From contig NZ_JAIBLJ010000003.1 of assembly GCF_020179385.1 (NCBI RefSeq), positions 23,098-87,097 on the forward strand: 64,000 nucleotides of DNA, read 5' to 3'. Shown piece after piece: positions 14,418 to 23,523 of this stretch. Positions within the stretch are counted from its first letter, which is position 1; each line of letters opens with the position of its first letter. Under the pieces are notes generated by a model, which saw nothing but the letters and a program-made list of their open reading frames with translations, was not told the origin of the DNA and made no database searches. Origin of the DNA: Alkalihalobacillus sp. YIM B00296. Its GTDB lineage: Bacteria; Bacillota; Bacilli; Bacillales; Fictibacillaceae. A program made the translations under genes and the position numbers.

Positions 14418-15986
14418 TTATTGAGCTTTTCTTTCTAATTCTTGCGGCTCGGAGTGATCGATTCTTGTTCGGCTAGGTTTCGTTTCCTTAACGAGGGATC
14501 GATAAAGTGAAATGCTGATCAGAATCAGGATGATCGTGAATGGAAGTGCGGAAACCAAGGAAGCTGCCTGCAATCCAGTCAGGCCACTGCTGATAATGAG
14601 AACGATTGTAATGCCAGCCATTAGTACACCCCAAATAATTTTTACAGTGTTAGACGGATTCAAGCTCCCATCGGAAGTCATCATTCCTAGTACAAATACC
14701 GCAGAGTCAGCTGAGGTAACAAGGAAAATCATAATTAATGCCATGATGATGATGGAAAAAAAGAAGTAAAGCGGAAACTCCTTCAGTAAAATGAAGATAG
14801 CGGTTGAGACATCCCTGGAAACCGCTTCGGCAATAGCTGTATTCTGGAACAGGTCCATATAGAGTCCGGTCCCTCCAAATATCGCCATCCACATGAATGC
14901 AATCCCAGAGGGTACGGTCAGTACGCCCAAAACGAATTCCCGAATGGTTCTTCCTTTTGAAATCCGTGCAACGAATGACCCGACGAAAGGTGACCAGGCA
15001 ATAACCCAAGCCCAATAAAAGACTGTCCAATCATTCACCCATGTATCACCGCTATAGGGTGTCATATAAAAACTCATTTCAGTAAAGTTTTGAAGGTAAT
15101 CGCCAATACCTAATACAAAACTGTCTAAAATAAAGACCGTAGGACCTCTGAACAAAAAATAAGCCATCAGGGCTATGACAAGGATCATGTTTGTATTACT
15201 TAGGATTTTGATTCCCTTATGTAAACCTGTAGTAGCCGAGGTAATATAGAGCGTAAGCAACACAAGTACGATTGAAATTTGCACCCAGGCATTGTTCGGA
15301 ACCGAAAAGACATAGCTGAGACCACCATTGATTTGTAAGATTCCCATGCCGAGTGAGGTGGATACACCTATGACTGTCGCAATGACGGCAAGGATATTTA
15401 CTGATTTTTTGATCGATTCCTTCCCTCTTTTTATATGAATCCCCTCTAATGTTTCACTGACAAGTGATTTACTCTTTTTTCGAAACTGGAAATAAGCAAG
15501 GGACAAGCCAACAATCGTAAACACTGACCATTGATGGATACCCCAATTGAAAAAAGAATAACGCATTGCCAGACGGGCGGATTCCACTGATTGTGGTTCG
15601 ACCTCCTTATATGGAGGGGTTGCAAAATGCGTCAGCGGCTCGGCAACACCCCAAAAGACAATCCCTACGCCGAAGCCTGCACTGAACAGCATGCTGATCC
15701 ATGTAAAAAGAGAAAATTCCGGTTTATCATCATCTTTTCCCAGTTTGATTTTCCCGTATTTACTGAAGGCGAGGAAGAAACAAAAAACAACAAAGCATGC
15801 GACGGAACCGAGATAAAACCAACCGAAGGAGGAACTTGTAAAGTTGAAAACAGCAGAAGCATTTTTTGCAAGACTATTTGGTGAAAGTGCTCCCCAAATT
15901 GTGAAAATTGCAATGACGATGGCAGAGAATTTAAAAACGAGATTGTTATAAGAAGCTTTTTCTTTTCGTATCTTCAAATCAATCAC
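14418..15986 (-). CDS. BCCT-family compatible-solute transporter
   Basis: 522 residues with 12 hydrophobic helices. The BCCT signature region is WTVFYWAWVIAWSPFVGSF followed by RISKGRTIREFVLG, and FSAGFGVGIVFWGVAEP lies earlier. BCCT carriers import betaine, choline, carnitine, ectoine or hydroxyectoine with Na+ or H+. It is the last gene of the ectoine island, 108 bases after the aldehyde dehydrogenase and on the same strand. Uptake of ectoine or hydroxyectoine as nutrient is therefore the best guess, by analogy with EctT. The substrate cannot be fixed from sequence alone. Confidence 0.9.
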   Translation of the reverse strand: MIDLKIRKEKASYNNLVFKFSAIVIAIFTIWGALSPNSLAKNASAVFNFTSSSFGWFYLGSVACFVVFCFFLAFSKYGKIKLGKDDDKPEFSLFTWISMLFSAGFGVGIVFWGVAEPLTHFATPPYKEVEPQSVESARLAMRYSFFNWGIHQWSVFTIVGLSLAYFQFRKKSKSLVSETLEGIHIKRGKESIKKSVNILAVIATVIGVSTSLGMGILQINGGLSYVFSVPNNAWVQISIVLVLLTLYITSATTGLHKGIKILSNTNMILVIALMAYFLFRGPTVFILDSFVLGIGDYLQNFTEMSFYMTPYSGDTWVNDWTVFYWAWVIAWSPFVGSFVARISKGRTIREFVLGVLTVPSGIAFMWMAIFGGTGLYMDLFQNTAIAEAVSRDVSTAIFILLKEFPLYFFFSIIIMALIMIFLVTSADSAVFVLGMMTSDGSLNPSNTVKIIWGVLMAGITIVLIISSGLTGLQAASLVSALPFTIILILISISLYRSLVKETKPSRTRIDHSEPQELERKAQ

Positions 15987-16055
15987 CCTTTGTGTGGTTG
16001 TTTTTAAAGTCTTGTAACATGATTTCGAGGAGCAACTTGTCCGATGACCTTGAAT

Positions 16056-16082
16056 AGAGAAAGGGGCTGAATCCCCCTCTCT
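16056..16082 (-). other. Intra-operon hairpin between aldehyde dehydrogenase and BCCT genes
   Basis: AGAGA-GGGG pairs with CCCC-TCTCT around a short loop. There is no T run after it on either strand, so it is probably an mRNA-stability or attenuation element, not a full terminator. Confidence 0.45.
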
Positions 16083-16093
16083 GTTGTGTTCCG

Positions 16094-17527
16094 TTAAAGT
16101 TTATAACAAACAACCTTCGGTTCCGTCATTTCCTTTATAGAACATTTGATACCTTCACGCCCTAACCCAGAATTTTTCATGCCTCCGAATGGCATGGCAT
16201 CAATCCGATAGTCGCTGCTGTCATTAATCATGATTCCGCCAACATCCATCCTCTCTATTGCCTGATGGGCTTTCCTGACATCATTCGTAAAAATCCCCGC
16301 TTGCAGACCGAATCTTACATTATTTGCTTTTTCAATTGCTGTCTCAAAATCTTCAAAGGGATAAAGGAGAACCACAGGTCCGAATATTTCCTCTTTAGCG
16401 ATTTTGCAGTCCTCTGGGACATTGGTCAACACTGTCGGGGTATAGAAAGCCCCATCCCGTTTACCGCCTTCCAAAAGTACAGCCCCTCTACTGATCGCCT
16501 CTTCAACTGTATCCTCCACACGGATGGCTTCCTTTTCACTGATCAGAGGGCCCATATCAGTCAGCTCAGATTGTTTATCACCGACCGTATATTGCTTTGT
16601 CCGTGCCACAAGCCCTTCTTGGAAGGAATCGATCCGACTATCATGAATGTAAATTCGCTGCACACTCAGGCAATTTTGACCGGCTGCTGAAAATGCCCCA
16701 GAGATGGATGCTTCAATGGCTTCGGCGAGATCGGCATCTTCCAATACGATTACCGGAGAGTTCGATCCAAGCTCCATACTGATCTTTTTCAAGCCTGCTT
16801 TTCGTGTAATCTCTTCCCCAGCCTCCAGGCCCCCGGTAAAGGAAATCATCCGAACGGCTGGATGTGTGACAAGCGCATCACCGATTTCATTCCCATACCC
16901 GGTTATGACTGACAAAACCTTTGGCGGAAGCCCTGCTTGCGCAAAAGCTTCCGCAAGCAATAGAGCACTAAGAGGTGTGGCAGTAGCAGGCTTTACGATG
17001 ATCGCATTGCCTGAAGCGACGGCAGGGCCGACTTTATGAGCGACAAGGTTCAACGGATCATTGAACGGGGTTATCGCACCGATGATCCCGACAGGAACAT
17101 GGTAATAGTATCCTACACGATTCTCACTTCCGGGCTGTTGATCAAAGGAAATTGTTTCTCCTTGGATTCTCCTTGCCTCTTCTGCGCTGATACGAAGGGT
17201 TTGAATACATCTATACACCTCTCCTCTTGCTTCACGGATCGTCTTGCTTCCTTCCCGTGAAATGGTATAAGCATATTCCTCTAAATTCGTTTCAATATGA
17301 TCTGCAGCTTTATTGATGACAGCCATACGTTCATGGACAGGCATTGAAGCTGCTGTTTTTGCTCCTTCTTTTGCTTCCTCTATGCATTGGAGCATGTCGT
17401 CGACTGATGCGGCGGGTACGGTATCAACCAGTTGGTTATCCTGAGGATCCCGTACTTCAATAACCCGTTCACGATCCGCCCACTTTCCTGCTGCGTACAT
17501 TTTTTGACCTCCAAATTGAGTTTTCAT
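16094..17527 (-). CDS. Aldehyde dehydrogenase, likely aspartate-semialdehyde dehydrogenase of ectoine catabolism (DoeC/Ssd-like)
   Basis: 477 residues from the ATG at 17527, with GAGAGGTGG upstream. The GTG three codons earlier overlaps that site. Catalytic Glu is in MELGSNSP (about 252) and the nucleophilic Cys in GQNCLSVQRI (about 286); the NAD-binding FTGG is at about 230. It belongs to the NAD(P)-dependent aldehyde dehydrogenase superfamily. In known ectoine pathways a DoeC/Ssd enzyme of this family oxidises L-aspartate-beta-semialdehyde to aspartate. Its position between homoserine dehydrogenase and the transporter in the same operon supports that reaction. Another semialdehyde is possible. 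Confidence 0.85.
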   Translation of the reverse strand: MKTQFGGQKMYAAGKWADRERVIEVRDPQDNQLVDTVPAASVDDMLQCIEEAKEGAKTAASMPVHERMAVINKAADHIETNLEEYAYTISREGSKTIREARGEVYRCIQTLRISAEEARRIQGETISFDQQPGSENRVGYYYHVPVGIIGAITPFNDPLNLVAHKVGPAVASGNAIIVKPATATPLSALLLAEAFAQAGLPPKVLSVITGYGNEIGDALVTHPAVRMISFTGGLEAGEEITRKAGLKKISMELGSNSPVIVLEDADLAEAIEASISGAFSAAGQNCLSVQRIYIHDSRIDSFQEGLVARTKQYTVGDKQSELTDMGPLISEKEAIRVEDTVEEAISRGAVLLEGGKRDGAFYTPTVLTNVPEDCKIAKEEIFGPVVLLYPFEDFETAIEKANNVRFGLQAGIFTNDVRKAHQAIERMDVGGIMINDSSDYRIDAMPFGGMKNSGLGREGIKCSIKEMTEPKVVCYKL

Positions 17528-17546
17528 AGAGACCACCTCTCTCTAA

Positions 17547-18602
17547 TTAGATATTGACGAGCTTTTTTTCCCGATGGATATTGATCAAATCAATTAAAAG
17601 TGAAAAACCTGTTTCTACCTTACCGGCACCGGCACCACTTAATGTGACAGGACCAAGTAGATCACACTCATAGGTAATCGCATTCGTGGCACCATTAATG
17701 GAGGCAAGTGGATCCGTGACCTGCACCTTCTCTGGAGCGACTGATGCAAGTACTCTTCCACCTTCATTTTTCAGTTTCGCCAGCAGCTTCCACCGTTTCC
17801 CTTCCCCTTTTGCTTCTTCAATATCTTTCAAGGTGATGTCCGTAATCCCCTTGCATGATACTTCTTCGACGGTAAGGGGGATATGCATGACATGATTTGC
17901 TAATATCACGATTTTATATCTCGCATCATAACCTTCCACATCACTTGTCGGGTCAGCTTCGGCATAGCCAAGTTTCTGCGCCTCATTAAGTGCCTCTTCA
18001 TAAGGAACGCCTTCTTCTTCCATTTTGGTAAGGATGAAATTCGTTGTCCCATTGAAAATTCCGCGAATTTCAGTAATCCTATTTCCTGCAAGTGAGGTGA
18101 CCGGCATACGAAGGGCTGGTGTCCCGCTCATCACAGTGCCTTCAAACCCCCATTGAACCCCGTAATCATCTGCAATCTTGGAAAGTTCATTGTAGGCCAG
18201 TGCAACAGGTCCTTTGTTCGTCATAACAACATTTTTCCCACTTTTGAAGGCAGCTCTACAATGGTCGATCGCTGGCTGTCCTGTTTGAACATCTGTATAG
18301 GACACCTCGATGATCGTATCTGCATTCGATTCCCGGATCATTTTAAAGCTATCCCAGCTTGTCGAAAGGCCTGTCGTAGATGGGTAATTCTCCAAATCTC
18401 CCGTTTTTTCCAGTGTCTGAAGGATTGTATCAATATCCAAACCATCTGGATGGTAGATTGAACCTTTCATCAAATCAGCTATACCGACAATTAACGGTTC
18501 AAATCCTTCTTGTTGTCTTAAAGCCTCTTTTTTATCACGTAAAATTTCAGCGAGTCCTTGGCCGACTATACCGAAACCGATAAATGCTAATTTATGCCTC
18601 AT
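17547..18602 (-). CDS. Homoserine dehydrogenase-like protein
   Basis: 351 residues without an ACT domain. The N-terminal Rossmann motif is FIGFGIVGQGLAE. The family motifs NGTTNFILTKM, then GYAEADPTSDVEGYDA with the catalytic region, are intact. The enzyme interconverts aspartate semialdehyde and homoserine. It starts inside the end of the upstream M20 gene (ATG overlaps its TAA by 11 bases), so it is translationally coupled to the ectoine genes. A housekeeping role in threonine synthesis is less likely, because thrC, thrB and lysC are absent. It may drain aspartate semialdehyde, or produce homoserine for the neighbouring PLP enzyme. Confidence 0.88.
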   Translation of the reverse strand: MRHKLAFIGFGIVGQGLAEILRDKKEALRQQEGFEPLIVGIADLMKGSIYHPDGLDIDTILQTLEKTGDLENYPSTTGLSTSWDSFKMIRESNADTIIEVSYTDVQTGQPAIDHCRAAFKSGKNVVMTNKGPVALAYNELSKIADDYGVQWGFEGTVMSGTPALRMPVTSLAGNRITEIRGIFNGTTNFILTKMEEEGVPYEEALNEAQKLGYAEADPTSDVEGYDARYKIVILANHVMHIPLTVEEVSCKGITDITLKDIEEAKGEGKRWKLLAKLKNEGGRVLASVAPEKVQVTDPLASINGATNAITYECDLLGPVTLSGAGAGKVETGFSLLIDLINIHREKKLVNI

Positions 18603-19842
18603 GTATTTCTACCTCCACATTGGTATTGATCGTTGTCAATTTCCCCTCACCTTCTAAAAATTCAAGAGCAGTTTTCGCGAGAATCGCGGTTCCAATCGGT
18701 AAACACGATTCATCAATATCAAAAATCGGGGTGTGCAAATCTCTATTCATTCCATCTATTGGAGCTGCTCCAAGGAAGAACATCGACCCAGGAATCTTTT
18801 GAGTCACATAACCAAAATCCTCTCCCCCTAATCCGAAGGGACCTTCCGAAATATTGAATTCTGGATAGATTTTGGTGATGACTTTAAAAAGTAATTGATT
18901 CACATAAGGGTCGTTCTTTAATGCTGGTTCGCCTCTTTCTATAGTTAGCGAAAATTCTCCCCCTAAAGGCTCCACGATCGAAAGTGCTTTCTTCAGTTCC
19001 AATCCCAATTGATTGCGTACTTCTGGAGTGTAGCTGCGTAACGTCCCGGTGATCGAAACTTCTGATGGAATGATATTACTTGCTGTCCCAGCATTTATTT
19101 GTCCGATACTTACTACTGCGGGATCCAGTGTAGAAACCTTTCGGGACACGATCCCATATAGGGCTTGCATGACTGGACCAAGCATCCAAATCGGATCGGT
19201 CCCGCGTTCTGGATAAGCTCCATGGCCGCCTGTTCCAGATATTTTCGCTTCAAATACATCTACATTCGCCATACTGAATCCATCATTCATTTGTATCCCG
19301 CCAACTGGAAGCCACGGACAAACATGAAGTGCGATAGCCGTATCTACATGGTCATAAGCCCCATCATCCACCATATAAGGTGATCCGGAAAGTCCTTTTT
19401 CGTCTGTACTTTCCTCTGCAGGCTGGAAGATGAATGTCACCGTTCCTTTTATGCTTTCCTCTTTAAACAGATTGGATAGGATCGTAGCTGTACCTAGTAA
19501 TATGGCGGTATGGGCATCATGACCACATGCATGCATGACACCATCATTCCTAGATGCATAACTCGTTTCATTCTTTTCTTGGATTGGAAGGGCATCTATA
19601 TCCGCCCTAATTGCGATACTGGGTCCTTCTCCTGTGGTCAGGATACCGATCACACTTGTTTCGATCCCTATACCTTTTTCAACTTTCATGCCTGGCAATC
19701 GCTCCAGCGTATCTAAAATATACTGGGAGGTCCAGTATTCTTGAAAGCTAAGCTCAGGGTGCTGATGGAAGCTGCGGCGCCATTCAATTAGTTGGTTTGT
19801 CATATCAATCGCTTTTTGAATGATCGGATCGATTTTGGCCAC
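18592..19842 (-). CDS. M20 family amidohydrolase, putative N-acetyl-diaminobutyrate deacetylase
   Basis: 416 residues from GTG 19842 (AGGAGGT 9 bases upstream), giving (M)AKIDPIIQKAIDMTNQLIEW. Metal-binding motif HACGHDAHT is at about 104-112, FQPAEES about 45 residues later, and the dimerisation domain begins near GTGGHGAYPERGTDP. The family removes N-acyl groups from amino acids (hippurate hydrolase, N-acetyl-diaminopimelate deacetylase). Ectoine hydrolysis yields N-acetyl-2,4-diaminobutyrate, which is normally deacetylated by DoeB/EutE, a zinc enzyme of another family. No DoeB is present, so this gene is the natural candidate for the step. That is inferred from context only. Confidence 0.85.
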   Translation of the reverse strand: MAKIDPIIQKAIDMTNQLIEWRRSFHQHPELSFQEYWTSQYILDTLERLPGMKVEKGIGIETSVIGILTTGEGPSIAIRADIDALPIQEKNETSYASRNDGVMHACGHDAHTAILLGTATILSNLFKEESIKGTVTFIFQPAEESTDEKGLSGSPYMVDDGAYDHVDTAIALHVCPWLPVGGIQMNDGFSMANVDVFEAKISGTGGHGAYPERGTDPIWMLGPVMQALYGIVSRKVSTLDPAVVSIGQINAGTASNIIPSEVSITGTLRSYTPEVRNQLGLELKKALSIVEPLGGEFSLTIERGEPALKNDPYVNQLLFKVITKIYPEFNISEGPFGLGGEDFGYVTQKIPGSMFFLGAAPIDGMNRDLHTPIFDIDESCLPIGTAILAKTALEFLEGEGKLTTINTNVEVEIHEA

Positions 19843-19876
19843 TCCATTTTCACCTCCTGTCATCACAAGGTTCCGA

Positions 19877-21073
19877 TTAAACCTCCAAGGCACTTCTGAC
19901 GTAATTGAAGGCTTGCTCGAAATCCGCGATGATATCCTCTATTTCTTCAATACCACAGGAAACGCGGATCAATCCTTCAGGTATACCCATGGCAGCACGT
20001 TCTTCCGGAGTACATTCGACATGGCTTGTCGTCCGTGCTGGTCCGACAGTTGTTTCAACGGCACCTAGATTCGCAGCACGATTGGCGAATTGTAGTTTTG
20101 GCAGCAAGTGCCTTACCGTATCTACTCCACCTTTGACGGAAAAACTGAGCATACCTCCAAAATCTTTCATCTGTTTTTTTGCAATTTCATGAAGTGGATG
20201 TGTTTCAAGCCCCGGATAATAAACACCCTCCACAATTTCTTTCGTTTTGAGATAGTTTGTAAGCTCCATCGCGTTTTTACATTGTTGACGGACACGGAGA
20301 TGGAGAGTCTTCATACCTCTTAACATCAAGTAGGCAGCCATCGGGTCCATTGTTGCTCCATTAATTTCACGGTAATGATAGATTTTTTCGATAAGGTCTT
20401 CCCTGCCGCATACTACCCCGCCTAAAGCATCTGCATGCCCGCCTAAAAATTTCGTGGCGCTGTGAATGACGAGATCTACCCCCAATGAAAGCGGGTTTTG
20501 GTTGATCGGTGTTGCGAATGTATTGTCGACTACTACAAGTGCTCCAGCGTTATGTCCAGCTTTTGCTAAACGTTCGATGTCTGATATTTTGACTGTTGGA
20601 TTCGTCGGTGTTTCCAAGTATAAGATGTTGCAGCCTTTTGCTACTTCTGTTTCAATTTGCTCATGATTCCCTGTTTCACAAAGGACGACCTCTATCTGCT
20701 GTCTCGGGAGGAACTCGGTGAAAATTTTATTCGTCCCGCCATATGTGTCCTTGATCGAGACAATCCGGTCGCCAGGTACTAAAAATGTCGCCAATGTGTT
20801 ACTGATTGCGGCCATACCTGTTGAAAAACTAGTTGCAGCTTCTGCACCTTCCAGAACTTTCACTTTGTCCTCGAATGCTTGGACTGTAGGATTTGTATTC
20901 CGTCCATAAATATGGCCCTTTTTCTTTCCAATCGCGACATTATACCAATCATCCATATCGTCATATCCGTATGCCACACTTAGGACAACAGGGACTTGAG
21001 TCGCTCCGTGTGCCAAATACTCTTTTTCTCCAGCCCAAACGGCTTTCGTTCCTTGTTGGATGTCTTTTTTCAT
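19877..21073 (-). CDS. Cys/Met-metabolism PLP enzyme (cystathionine gamma-lyase type)
   Basis: 398 residues. PLP Lys208 is in HSATKFLGGHAD; the YGRNTNPT and FSTGMAAIS motifs are complete. The family catalyses gamma- or beta-elimination or gamma-replacement on homoserine, cystathionine, methionine or O-acyl-homoserine. It lies between EutC-like cyclodeaminase and the M20 hydrolase, with short gaps. No methionine or cysteine genes are near. A gamma-elimination on 2,4-diaminobutyrate or homoserine, giving 2-oxobutyrate and ammonia, would give it a place in the pathway. That is a hypothesis; the start at 21073 follows a good AGGAG-like region. Confidence 0.87.
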   Translation of the reverse strand: MKKDIQQGTKAVWAGEKEYLAHGATQVPVVLSVAYGYDDMDDWYNVAIGKKKGHIYGRNTNPTVQAFEDKVKVLEGAEAATSFSTGMAAISNTLATFLVPGDRIVSIKDTYGGTNKIFTEFLPRQQIEVVLCETGNHEQIETEVAKGCNILYLETPTNPTVKISDIERLAKAGHNAGALVVVDNTFATPINQNPLSLGVDLVIHSATKFLGGHADALGGVVCGREDLIEKIYHYREINGATMDPMAAYLMLRGMKTLHLRVRQQCKNAMELTNYLKTKEIVEGVYYPGLETHPLHEIAKKQMKDFGGMLSFSVKGGVDTVRHLLPKLQFANRAANLGAVETTVGPARTTSHVECTPEERAAMGIPEGLIRVSCGIEEIEDIIADFEQAFNYVRSALEV

Positions 21074-21088
21074 ATAATCACTCTCCCA

Positions 21089-22093
21089 TTATTTTTTGGT
21101 GGCAAACTTTTTATTTTCAATCGCCAATCCTTTATTTCGTTTCACCATTTCGTTGTAGGCGAACAGGGCGATCATCGTATCCTGGACACCGGTCCCTGTT
21201 AAATCACACACGGTGATTTGTCGGTCATCTTCACGTCCTTTCATTTGTTTTGACGCTAGTTGACCTAGTTCAAGGACTGATGAATCATCTGCAAGCACTC
21301 TACTGTCTAAAGCATGATGCAATTCTCCTAATCTGGAACATTGTGCTTTTGTGTCGCAGACAAGCTTATCTGCACGACGTAAGATTTCAGATTCCAGCTC
21401 TTGTTTATGTTCAGCATCTGACCCCATTGCTGTAATGTGCAGTCCCGGATGAACCCATTCTGCTTTGATCACTGGTTCGTTTGCTGGAGTCGTCGTAATG
21501 ACTGTGTCGCTATTACGGACAACTGCTTCAGCGTTTTCCACTGCCTGCACGTCTAAACCAAGCTCTACACGCATTTCTTCGGCATATCTTTCAGCACGAT
21601 CGAGTGATCGGGAGTAAACCAGTACTCTTTTAAAATCACGGACTAGTTTCAGAGCTCTGATTTGATACCTTGCTTGGTCTCCTGCTCCTATGACACCAAC
21701 CGTTCGGATGTTCTCCCTTGAAAGATAGCCAGCAGCAATCGCACCAGCTGCTGCAGTACGGACATGTGTCAAATAACCGTTATCTAGCAGAAGTGCCTGG
21801 GGAATACCGGTTTTTGTACTGAGCAACATCATCAGCCCGTTCCCGCTTGGTAGGCCGAGCTTATAGTTATTGAAAAAGCCGGAAGAAACCTTTATCGCAA
21901 ACATTTCTTTTCCTTTGACATAAGCCGACTTGACGTCTACTTCCCCATTCTGGTCATGGATATCGACCCTCATGATCGGTGGCATTGTGACTTCGCCGTT
22001 TGCCAGTTTTACGAACCCTTCCTCAACAATTGAAATTGCCTCAAAATCCACCTGTACATGCTCTTTAAGTTCTTGTTCTGTAAAGATAAGCAT
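21089..22093 (-). CDS. eutC: EutC-like ornithine cyclodeaminase/mu-crystallin family protein
   Basis: 334 residues. NAD-binding motif GVIGAGDQARYQ is at about 134-145, followed by VYSRSLDRAERYA. Substrate-side residues lie in KVSSGFFNN and in RTAAAGAIAAGYL. The N-terminus MLIFTEQELKEHVQVDFEAI and C-terminus with VCDLTGTGVQDTMIA match the ectoine-utilisation protein EutC. EutC acts with EutB in hydroxyectoine breakdown, probably reducing an imine or keto intermediate so that diaminobutyrate is reached. It lies 22 bases downstream of the ectoine hydrolase gene on the same strand. Confidence 0.88.
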   Translation of the reverse strand: MLIFTEQELKEHVQVDFEAISIVEEGFVKLANGEVTMPPIMRVDIHDQNGEVDVKSAYVKGKEMFAIKVSSGFFNNYKLGLPSGNGLMMLLSTKTGIPQALLLDNGYLTHVRTAAAGAIAAGYLSRENIRTVGVIGAGDQARYQIRALKLVRDFKRVLVYSRSLDRAERYAEEMRVELGLDVQAVENAEAVVRNSDTVITTTPANEPVIKAEWVHPGLHITAMGSDAEHKQELESEILRRADKLVCDTKAQCSRLGELHHALDSRVLADDSSVLELGQLASKQMKGREDDRQITVCDLTGTGVQDTMIALFAYNEMVKRNKGLAIENKKFATKK

Positions 22094-22115
22094 GAGTTCC
22101 CCTCCCTTGAATCCA

Positions 22116-23303
22116 TTAATAGTTTGTGATCAACCCATCCTTCACGATCAATTGACGCGGAAGAGAGGCAAATGTCTCGCATCCATTCTCTGTTACCCGT
22201 AAAGATTCACTTGCTTCAAATCCATAATGATCCAACCAGATTCCAGGGATCAGATGGAAGGTCATATTAGGCTGTAAAACGGTTTTATCACCATTTCGGA
22301 TACTCGCTGTATGCTCTCCCCAATCTGGAGGGTAATTAAGTCCGACGGAATATCCGAGACGCGACTCCTTGATGATTCCGCTTTTCACGATGGTCCTCCT
22401 CCAGGTCTCTTCGATTTCTTCGCAATAAATACCAGGTTTGATCATATCCAGACATGCATTCAATCCTTCCACCACAACATCTGAAAGTCCCCTGACCTTT
22501 ACTGTAGGCGGGCCGATATTCAACGTTCTTGCGAGAGGCGTATGGTACCGTTTATAACAGCCTGCGAGTTCTAAAATGACTGCATCCCCTCTCTTATAAC
22601 GCTCTTCGGTCCATGTCATATGTGGAGTGGACGTTTTCTCTCCGGATGGAAGCAGTGGTACAATCGCCGGATAGTCCCCGCCAAATTCGGAGGTGCCACT
22701 TATTTGTGTGTAGAAAATCTCAGCCGCTACATCACACTCCCTCACACCTTCATCAATCATATCTATACCTGCCTTCATCGCATTTTCTACGATTTTTGCC
22801 GCGCGTTTCATATAATCGATTTCGGTTTCAGATTTCACAATTCGCACCCAGTTGACGAGTAAGGTTGCATCTTTAAAGGAGGCATTCGGCAACCCCTTTT
22901 TCAGTTGCTCGTAACATTTAGCAGTAAAATAGTAGTTTTCCATTTCAACACCGATCGAACGGCGTTCCTGACCAATTTGCTTTAAAATTTCAGCTACAAA
23001 ATCCATCGGATGTTTCGAGTCCGATTGGACATAATCATCAGGGTACGGAATGATGTTTTCATGGTACAGCCAGGTGGTTAATTTAGCGCCATTCGCGTCC
23101 TGTTCCCTGCCAATCCAGATCGGCTGATCCTCATCATCTATGATCGCAAGCATCTGATGGACATAAAATGACCATCCATTATAACCCGAGAGATAGTACA
23201 TATTAGCTGGGTCGGTGATGAGCAATACTTCAATGCCTTGTGATGCCATTCTTTCTTTGGTTTTTCGGATCCTCTCTTTATATTCCTCTGTTCCAAATGA
23301 CAT
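22116..23303 (-). CDS. eutD: Ectoine hydrolase (DoeA/EutD, M24 family)
   Basis: 395 residues with an N-terminal creatinase-like domain (NMYYLSGYNGWSFYVHQM) and a C-terminal pita-bread domain (GVRECDVAAEIFY, SLGLNYPP-type loop GYSVGLNYPPDWGEHT, HLIPGIW). The LSGYNGWSFY and PDWGEHTASIR patterns are typical of ectoine hydrolase. It opens the tetrahydropyrimidine ring of ectoine or hydroxyectoine to N-acetyl-2,4-diaminobutyrate. It is the first gene of an operon running to the BCCT gene at 14.4 kb. Its 220-base upstream region contains a TATAAT box with no good -35, as expected for an activated promoter. Confidence 0.92.
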   Translation of the reverse strand: MSFGTEEYKERIRKTKERMASQGIEVLLITDPANMYYLSGYNGWSFYVHQMLAIIDDEDQPIWIGREQDANGAKLTTWLYHENIIPYPDDYVQSDSKHPMDFVAEILKQIGQERRSIGVEMENYYFTAKCYEQLKKGLPNASFKDATLLVNWVRIVKSETEIDYMKRAAKIVENAMKAGIDMIDEGVRECDVAAEIFYTQISGTSEFGGDYPAIVPLLPSGEKTSTPHMTWTEERYKRGDAVILELAGCYKRYHTPLARTLNIGPPTVKVRGLSDVVVEGLNACLDMIKPGIYCEEIEETWRRTIVKSGIIKESRLGYSVGLNYPPDWGEHTASIRNGDKTVLQPNMTFHLIPGIWLDHYGFEASESLRVTENGCETFASLPRQLIVKDGLITNY

Positions 23304-23357
23304 GAGGCTATCCCCCTTTCAGTTGTGTAAATTTTTAGAATAGTTTAATTTTATTTC

Positions 23358-23363
23358 ATTATA
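23358..23363 (-). promoter_or_regulatory. Candidate -10 box for the eutD operon
   Basis: A perfect TATAAT on the minus strand, 55 bases before the eutD start. The hexamer 17 bases upstream (TGAAAA) is a poor -35. A direct repeat of TTTACT flanks GTCCA just upstream of the box and may be an activator site. Confidence 0.35.
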
Positions 23364-23452
23364 GTAAATGGACAGTAAATTTTTCATCTGCAAAAATGTA
23401 TGAACTTTTTGCGCCTCCTGTAGTCAATTTTGATAATGATCCTACCCACTAG

Positions 23453-23490
23453 AAAAAGCCTGGACAGAGTTCTATCGGCTCCATCCAGGC
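23453..23490 (-). terminator. Terminator after the pucR-type gene
   Basis: Stem GCCTGGA / TCCAGGC followed on the minus strand by TTTTTCT, about 35 bases past the regulator's stop. It separates the regulator's transcript from the eutD operon. Confidence 0.85.
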
Positions 23491-23523
23491 AATCGGCCAG
23501 CTACGTTATTGATCTTTTCTTGT

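Noticed and set aside
16056-16082. Terminator separating the BCCT transporter from the ectoine operon
   Set aside because: The hairpin is good but has no T run on either strand, so I treat it as an intra-operon element.
17547-18602. Homoserine dehydrogenase as the housekeeping threonine-pathway gene
   Set aside because: thrB, thrC and lysC are not adjacent, and the gene overlaps and is co-directional with the ectoine genes. A dedicated role is more likely, but not proven.
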